A DNA stretch of 9,866 nucleotides from CAYOLL01 sp964404765 [NCBI: uncultured Gemmatimonadota bacterium]. GTDB taxonomy: Bacteria; 4572-55. Below are positions 5,309 through 9,866 of the stretch, one piece after another. The stretch lies in NCBI GenBank assembly GCA_964404765.1, contig CAYOLL010000209.1, positions 1-9,866 of the forward strand. Direction: 5' to 3'. Below the pieces are notes generated by a model, which had not been told where the DNA came from, searched no databases, and saw only the letters and a program-made list of their open reading frames with translations. Within the stretch, counting starts at the first letter, position 1; each line of letters begins with the position of its first letter. Position numbers and translations under genes: made by a program.

Positions 5309-6601
5309 ATGTCCCATCCGCTGAAAGCCGTAGTCTTGGCTGCCGGAGAAAGCTCCCGCTTCTGGCCACTGGCCTTTAATAAGCACAAAAGTATGTACGA
5401 GATTATGGGCAAACCGGCGCTGCAATATACACTGGAAGCATTGCGCGCCTGCGGCATTGCCGACATTGCTATCATCAAAGCGCCCGGTGATACGGCGATT
5501 GAGCAATTTTTTCAGGATGGCAGTCGGCTCAATTTGCGCCTGCGCTATTTTGTCCAGCATGCGCCAAAGGGCATGGGTAACGCGGTTCTGCAGGCCGCCG
5601 AATGGTTGCAAGGCGCAGCCTTTGTTGTTGTCAACGCCGATCAGGTGAATGCCGACGAACTGCTGCAGCCTGTGCTGACCAAAGCCGCGTCGCTCGATCA
5701 GGCCATGATCTTATCGGCTCAGGAAACCGCCACGCCCTGGAATTACGGCGTTTTGCAGACGGAAGGCGACCGCGTCCGGCGCATTGTGGAAAAGCCGGCC
5801 CAAGGCACAGAACCGAGTAATTTAATGGTTATCGGGCTCTATCTAATGCCCGCCGCATTTTTGCCGATTCTGGCCGCGCAGGCCGACACGCACTATAATT
5901 ACGAGGACGCCATTCAACGGTTTATTGATCGGCATGACGCCGCGTATGTAGTCACCCATCCGACCGATACGCCGGAAATCACACTGAAATTCCCCTGGCA
6001 TCTCTTCCGCATGAATCGCTATCTGATGAAGCGCTTTCTCACCGCGTCGTCTATTCATCCGCAGGCCAAAATCAGTCCACATGCGGTTATCGAAGGCCAC
6101 GTGGTAATTCAGGCCGGGGTGCGCATTTTTGAACATGCCGTGGTCAAAGGGCCTGCGTTTATTAGCGAAAACGCCATTTTGGGCAATAATTCACTGGTGC
6201 GCGATCATAGCTATGTCGGGCGCAACACCATTGTCGGCTTCGGCACGGAGATCAAAAATTCGATTTTATACGATCATATCGAGACGCACGCCAACTATAT
6301 CGGCGACTCGATTGTGGACAACGGCTGCGGTTTTGGCGCCGGCACAATCACGGCCAATCGTCGGCTGGATCGCGGGGATATTCCGTCGCGAATCAAAGGT
6401 GAGCGGGTCAACACTTTGCTGAGCTTTTTCGGCACGGTGATCGGGCAAAATACCAAGACCGGCATTCAAGCGGGCATTATGCCCGGCATCAAAATAGGCT
6501 CAAATTGCCAGATTGGGGCCAATACGATGGTCACCCAGGATTTGCCGGATAAGACGCTGTGCTTTGAGCGGTTGGAGCCGGTGATTCGGCAGTTGGAGTA
6601 G
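5309..6601 (+). CDS. GlmU-like sugar-1-phosphate nucleotidylyltransferase with left-handed β-helix
   Basis: A 430-residue cytoplasmic enzyme expected to couple a sugar 1-phosphate to an NTP, giving a nucleotide sugar, and possibly to acetylate through its C-terminal domain. The N-terminal NTP-transferase domain begins VVLAAGESSRFWPL (8-21), followed by NKHKSM (24-29). The usual PK lysine motif here reads HK, as in a divergent GlmU-like subgroup. QHAPKGMGNAV (83-93) and NADQVN (109-114) form the nucleotide and metal site, and RIVEKP lies near 165. From about 250 on, hexapeptide repeats rich in I/V and G form a left-handed β-helix. These include GAGTITANRR and a GIMPGIKIGSNCQIGANTMV stretch, as in bifunctional GlmU and archaeal homologues. 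It could supply activated sugar to a glycosyltransferase such as the one at 1402. The sugar and the acetyltransferase activity are not proven. Its last 71 bases overlap the convergent ATPase gene. Confidence 0.88.
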   Translation: MSHPLKAVVLAAGESSRFWPLAFNKHKSMYEIMGKPALQYTLEALRACGIADIAIIKAPGDTAIEQFFQDGSRLNLRLRYFVQHAPKGMGNAVLQAAEWLQGAAFVVVNADQVNADELLQPVLTKAASLDQAMILSAQETATPWNYGVLQTEGDRVRRIVEKPAQGTEPSNLMVIGLYLMPAAFLPILAAQADTHYNYEDAIQRFIDRHDAAYVVTHPTDTPEITLKFPWHLFRMNRYLMKRFLTASSIHPQAKISPHAVIEGHVVIQAGVRIFEHAVVKGPAFISENAILGNNSLVRDHSYVGRNTIVGFGTEIKNSILYDHIETHANYIGDSIVDNGCGFGAGTITANRRLDRGDIPSRIKGERVNTLLSFFGTVIGQNTKTGIQAGIMPGIKIGSNCQIGANTMVTQDLPDKTLCFERLEPVIRQLE

Positions 6602-7793
6602 CCAATCCAAAACCCGTACCTTTGGCCGATAGCGCATGTTCCAGTTTTAGCGTGGCACTGTTCACCGCGCTTTGCGGTTGATGGCAAAAGCCTTCCAACA
6701 AGTTGTAGAGAAACGAAATGCGGACCTCGTTGTTGGGATAATTCAACCGGTAAACGCCACGCAGCGGGTCGTAGGCCTTAACGGTCAAATAGCCCGTCTG
6801 AAAAAGCAGCGAAAAAATATCAAAATTCTGCAGCGTGAATTTATCAAAAAAAGCACCCCGAACCTCCATGCCCTCCAGACCTTCGATATCAATCGGCTTG
6901 TCTCTTAGCACATTGACCAGCATTGTCGGCGTGCCGGTGGCAAACCAATAGTTGCCAAAATCCTGGGCGGCCAGAGCGTTTAGCAACGAGAAGGGATTAT
7001 AAACAAAGTTTTTACCATCCCACGAATAGCCGTTGTATTGATGGCGAATCCGTGCCAGCAAATCTTTCCGATTTAGTTTGACCTTTCTGCCGAACGCTTT
7101 CAGGTAATCGGAAAAATGCCGCTTGATTTCAGTCTCCGTATAGCCGAGCATGACGGCATAAGCCTCATCCAGCGTAATATCCCGCAAGTGGTTGAGATCG
7201 CTAAAGATCGACACCCTGCTAAATTTGGAGACGCCGGTGATGAGCAGGAAATGAATCCGGTCGCTCAGCGACTTCAGGCCGGAATAGAAACTCTTCAGAA
7301 TCTCCCGGTTCTTATCGGCTTGCTCGATGTTGTCGATGTAGTCGATAATCGGCTTGTCGTACTCGTCAATCAGGATGACAATTTTTTTGCCGACGCTTAG
7401 TTTTTCGATCAATTCAACAAATTTGTCTTTGAAGGTGGGTTTCTCGCAAATGATCCCGGCTTTGCGGGCCAAATCAACCAGTTCATTGTCCAGCGCGGTT
7501 TCCAAAGACTGATACTTATAATCCAGTTTGCTGAAATCCAGCCGAATCACCGGATACGCTTTCCACTCGATCTTGTCATAAATCCACAGCCCTTTGAACA
7601 GCTCGCGATTGCCCTTAAAAATCTCATCCAGCGTGGAGATGAGCAGCGATTTGCCGAACCGGCGCGGCCGGGACAAAAAGTAAGCTTCGCCTTCCGTAAT
7701 CAAACGATGAATGTGTTCCGTTTTGTCAACATAGATATACCCGCCGTTGATCAGGTTTTCAAGATATTGCACGCCAATGGATAGCTTTTTCAT
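6531..7793 (-). CDS. AAA-ATPase-like protein, lacking its C-terminal PD-(D/E)XK nuclease
   Basis: A 420-residue protein of the AAA-ATPase_like family (PF09820), usually about 500-560 residues and ending in a PD-(D/E)XK nuclease (PF08011/DUF1703). The ATPase part is intact: YVDKTEHI (21-28), Walker A variant RPRRFGKS (42-49), Walker B with acidic residues IVILIDEYD (138-146), then ITGVSKFSRVSIFSDLNHL. The middle region (QYNGYSWDG, NYWFATGTP, YRLNYPNNEVRISFLYNLLE) is also typical. After about residue 396 the frame enters the antisense of the nucleotidylyltransferase gene, and residues 398-420 (Ala/Pro/Thr-rich) are antisense read-through. No nuclease motif exists downstream, so the 3' end was lost. 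ATG 7791-7793 has only a weak GGAAA upstream. Members are often multicopy and tied to mobile or defence-like settings, but their roles are poorly known. This copy may be inactive. Confidence 0.85.
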   Translation of the reverse strand: MKKLSIGVQYLENLINGGYIYVDKTEHIHRLITEGEAYFLSRPRRFGKSLLISTLDEIFKGNRELFKGLWIYDKIEWKAYPVIRLDFSKLDYKYQSLETALDNELVDLARKAGIICEKPTFKDKFVELIEKLSVGKKIVILIDEYDKPIIDYIDNIEQADKNREILKSFYSGLKSLSDRIHFLLITGVSKFSRVSIFSDLNHLRDITLDEAYAVMLGYTETEIKRHFSDYLKAFGRKVKLNRKDLLARIRHQYNGYSWDGKNFVYNPFSLLNALAAQDFGNYWFATGTPTMLVNVLRDKPIDIEGLEGMEVRGAFFDKFTLQNFDIFSLLFQTGYLTVKAYDPLRGVYRLNYPNNEVRISFLYNLLEGFCHQPQSAVNSATLKLEHALSAKGTGFGLATPTAESPAPTAQSTASYPANPG

Positions 7794-7825
7794 TGTCTTT
7801 TTCCGGGCTTGCTATTAAACTTAAA

Positions 7826-7849
7826 ATCGTTATCGTTATTTCCAACGAT
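7826..7849. promoter_or_regulatory. Possible operator: ATCGTT repeats in the divergent intergenic region
   Basis: ATCGTT occurs in tandem at 7826-7831 and 7832-7837, and its reverse complement AACGAT at 7844-7849, giving a 6-6-6 inverted repeat. It lies between the divergently read ATPase gene (start 7793) and the propeller sensor (start 7931), where promoters for both should lie. I could not identify convincing promoter boxes. It may be a regulator site or chance. Confidence 0.25.
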
Positions 7850-7930
7850 GAAGCTTCATTCATACAAGATACCAACCGCGCCTGAATTTGCCAAGAGTAT
7901 TTAAACCGAAACCGAACCCGGGATATCTTC

Positions 7931-9866
7931 ATGCCGCCAAAAACAACCCGCATCATTCTGCTTACGTTGGTCGCCTTATTTCCTGCCCGCCTGTCCGCCC
8001 AAGACCCTTCGACAAGCTCAGGGCAAAGCCCGGATTGGGAAATCGGCAAGCCGTTCATCCAAAACTACGCGCCCAAAGACTACGCCGCCGGCACCCAGAA
8101 CTGGGCCGTGATCCAGGATAAACGCGGGGTGATGTACTTCGGCAACAACGACGGCGTGCTGGAATATGACGGCGTGAGTTGGCGGTTGATACCTTTAGTC
8201 AATGCCAGCACCTGCCGCTCGCTGGCGATGGATGAGACAGGTCGGATTTATGCCGGCGGCGTCAGTGAATTGGGTTATCTGGCCCCGGATGAACAGGGGC
8301 AGTTACAGTTTGTCTCACTAAAACCCCAACTTAAGCCGGAAGATCAGAAGCTCGCCGATGTGTGGAAAACGTATGCCACGCCGGACGGCGTCTATTTTCA
8401 GGGGTCTGACGCCATTTATCGCTGGCGGGACAATCGGTTCAAGGTGTGGCATCTCTCGACCGAAAAGCGGCTGTTTTCCTATTGGGTCAACGGCCAATTC
8501 TTTGTGCAGCAACGTGATCGGGGCCTGTTGGTCATGAGTGGAGATAGTCTGCGGGTGCTTTCGACCGATTCGGTTTTCCTCCAGACGACCGTTGACGCCA
8601 TGCTGCCTTTTGATGAACGCCGTATTTTAATCGGCACCCGCAATCGCGGCCTGTTTTTGCTGGATGGGGAGACGGTAAAGCCCTTTGTCAGCAACGCCAA
8701 TTCTGTTTTGATGGAGAAGAGTCTTTATCGCGGGGCGGCCTTGCCTGACGGCGGCTTTGCATTTGCTACCTATCATGGCGTGGCAATCCTGGATGCTGCC
8801 GGTCAATTGACCCGAATTATTGACGAGAGCGTCGGCTTAAGTGAGGATGACGTTGCCTATGTTTATCCGGACCAACAGGGCGGTTTATGGCTCGGCTTAC
8901 AGAATGGCATTGCCCGGGTAGAAATAAACAGCCCTTTTTCCTTGTATGACGCGCAATTGGGCTTGCCATCCGATCCGTATACCATCTTTCGCAATCAGAA
9001 CAAACTCTGGGTCGGTTACGGTACCGGCGTGGCCTATCTGCAAGCCGACAGCGGCGGCGGCCACCTGCCGCGTTTCGTCCCGATTGCCGGCATTGATGAT
9101 CAAAGCTGGTCTTTTTTGGCGCTGGATGGACAGTTGCTGGTGGCTGCCGCCGCCGGAAGTCAATCCGGTGTTTTTAAAATTGAAAACGATTCCGCTCATG
9201 TGATCTACCAAACGCCGACGAATGCCAACCTTTTGTATCGTTCGCGTGCGGACTCGACACGGGTTTATGTCAGCGTATCGAATGCGCTGGTTTCGATGCG
9301 GCTGGAAAGCGGCCGCTGGCAGCCGGAAGAAAAAATCGCAGGCGTCGAGGCGGAAATTTGGACATTGACCGAGACAACGCCCGACATATTGTGGGCCGGC
9401 ACGCAGGCCAGCGGCGTATTGCGGATCGACTTGACTGATCGCGCTAAACCGGTCGTCACCTCTTATGGAAAAGAAAGCGGACTGCCGGATGACCGTATCG
9501 ACGCCATCGCCGTGAATAACCGGAAATTTTTTACCACGCACAAGGGCCTGTTTCGCTTCGATTCCGCCCAAAACCGCATGGTTCCGGATGCAACCTTTGG
9601 CCCGGAATTCGCCGACAGTAATCGCAAAATCCATTTTGTGGTGCAGGATGACAGCGGCAGGGTCTGGATAAATTCCTCCGTAGGCAAACAGGCCGAATTG
9701 ATCTGCGCCTGGCCGCAGCGCGACGGCTCGTATCGTCTGGAAACAAGACCTTTCCGCCGCATCAACGAACTGCTGGTTGCCTCGGATGCCATAGCGGTTT
9801 GTCCCGAACCCGATGGCGTCGTGTGGGTTCGCGGCGGCAACGGCATGATCCGCTACGACGCCAACA
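7931..9866 (+). CDS. Two-component-regulator propeller sensor, N-terminal part (runs off the window)
   Basis: The first 645 residues of a large exported sensor; the frame is open to the window edge with no stop. A Sec signal peptide (about 1-23, ending ARLSA|Q) leads into a segment NYAPKDYAAGTQNWAVIQDK followed by YFGNNDGVLEYDG, typical of the first blade of two-component-regulator propellers. Many later blades follow the pattern D-x-x-G-x-[LV]-W-[LVIA]-G, for example DQQGGLWLGLQNGIARV, LWVGYGTGVAYL, LWAGTQASGVLRIDL and DDSGRVWINS. Such periplasmic propellers normally continue into a Y_Y_Y domain, a membrane helix and a cytoplasmic output (histidine kinase, GGDEF, SpoIIE or LuxR-type regulator), which lies outside the window. 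ATG 7931 is chosen because the signal peptide starts there; GGGA at 7920-7923 is a weak ribosome binding site. A dispersed repeat at 8005-8023 encodes residues just after the cleavage site. Ligand unknown. Confidence 0.88.
   Translation, partial: MPPKTTRIILLTLVALFPARLSAQDPSTSSGQSPDWEIGKPFIQNYAPKDYAAGTQNWAVIQDKRGVMYFGNNDGVLEYDGVSWRLIPLVNASTCRSLAMDETGRIYAGGVSELGYLAPDEQGQLQFVSLKPQLKPEDQKLADVWKTYATPDGVYFQGSDAIYRWRDNRFKVWHLSTEKRLFSYWVNGQFFVQQRDRGLLVMSGDSLRVLSTDSVFLQTTVDAMLPFDERRILIGTRNRGLFLLDGETVKPFVSNANSVLMEKSLYRGAALPDGGFAFATYHGVAILDAAGQLTRIIDESVGLSEDDVAYVYPDQQGGLWLGLQNGIARVEINSPFSLYDAQLGLPSDPYTIFRNQNKLWVGYGTGVAYLQADSGGGHLPRFVPIAGIDDQSWSFLALDGQLLVAAAAGSQSGVFKIENDSAHVIYQTPTNANLLYRSRADSTRVYVSVSNALVSMRLESGRWQPEEKIAGVEAEIWTLTETTPDILWAGTQASGVLRIDLTDRAKPVVTSYGKESGLPDDRIDAIAVNNRKFFTTHKGLFRFDSAQNRMVPDATFGPEFADSNRKIHFVVQDDSGRVWINSSVGKQAELICAWPQRDGSYRLETRPFRRINELLVASDAIAVCPEPDGVVWVRGGNGMIRYDAN
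8005..8023. repeat. Dispersed repeat CCCTTCGACAAGCTCAGGG inside the sensor gene
   Basis: The sequence CCCTTCGACAAGCTCAGGG is one I know as a widely dispersed short repeat in environmental bacterial genomes. Its translations PELVEG, FDKLR and PSTSSGQ are telltale in databases. All three appear here: PSTSSGQ in the sensor's frame, FDKLRA in another + frame and CPELVEG on the minus strand. CCCT and AGGG at its ends can pair. It lies in frame directly after the signal peptide of the propeller sensor, so it adds a short linker at the mature N-terminus without breaking the gene. Confidence 0.75.

Noticed and set aside
6602-7793. New defence system centred on the AAA-ATPase
   Set aside because: The family is known, the nuclease is missing and there is no partner gene, so a system claim is not supported.
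7759-8058. Minus-strand open frame containing CPELVEG
   Set aside because: It is opened by the dispersed repeat at 8005-8023 and crosses the divergent promoter region; the sensor on the + strand is the real gene.
8897-9634. 245-codon minus-strand open frame
   Set aside because: It lies antisense to the propeller sensor, whose own frame is continuous and shows clear propeller blades; no motif or ribosome binding site supports the antisense frame.

Overview
This window looks like chromosomal DNA from an uncultured Gram-negative bacterium. The features pointing that way are several proteins with Sec signal peptides, a polyprenyl-phosphate-type glycosyltransferase, a very large periplasmic propeller sensor, and three kinds of short dispersed repeat. 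A lineage such as Calditrichota, KSB1 or a relative of Bacteroidota/Ignavibacteria would fit, but this is an impression from gene style and repeats; there is no rRNA or other marker gene to settle it. Base composition is near balanced in the genes and AT-rich in the first 400 bases.

Layout. Positions 1-398 hold no convincing gene. They contain a small CCCAAAAT repeat and a striking inverted repeat (74-171) built from 8-bp units. Then follows a + strand set: a YbhN/LPG-synthase-TM-type flippase-like membrane protein (411-1409), overlapped by a GT2 dolichol-phosphate-mannose-synthase-like glycosyltransferase (1402-2394), then a small exported protein with a β-domain and glycine zippers (2442-2996). 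After a 198-bp gap with a possible minus-strand gene remnant comes a second + strand set: a DUF2157 polytopic membrane protein (3195-4520), a GDYXXLXY-family periplasmic partner (4681-5271), and a GlmU-like sugar-1-phosphate nucleotidylyltransferase with a left-handed β-helix (5309-6601). Two hairpin repeats, inverted relative to each other, sit between the DUF2157 and GDYXXLXY genes.

On the minus strand is an AAA-ATPase-like gene (6531-7793) of the family that normally carries a C-terminal PD-(D/E)XK nuclease. Here the nuclease is missing and the reading frame runs into the antisense of the nucleotidylyltransferase gene. Divergent from it is a signal-peptide-bearing, propeller-rich sensor (7931 to beyond 9866). 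A 19-bp dispersed repeat lies in frame just after its signal peptide.

How the genes may work together: the first two genes plausibly handle lipid-linked sugars at the inner membrane, and the nucleotidylyltransferase could supply activated sugar. The DUF2157/GDYXXLXY pair is a recurrent membrane module of unknown function. I found no CRISPR array, tRNA, rRNA, complete transposon or clear new defence system. The most unusual content is the repeats and the truncated ATPase.
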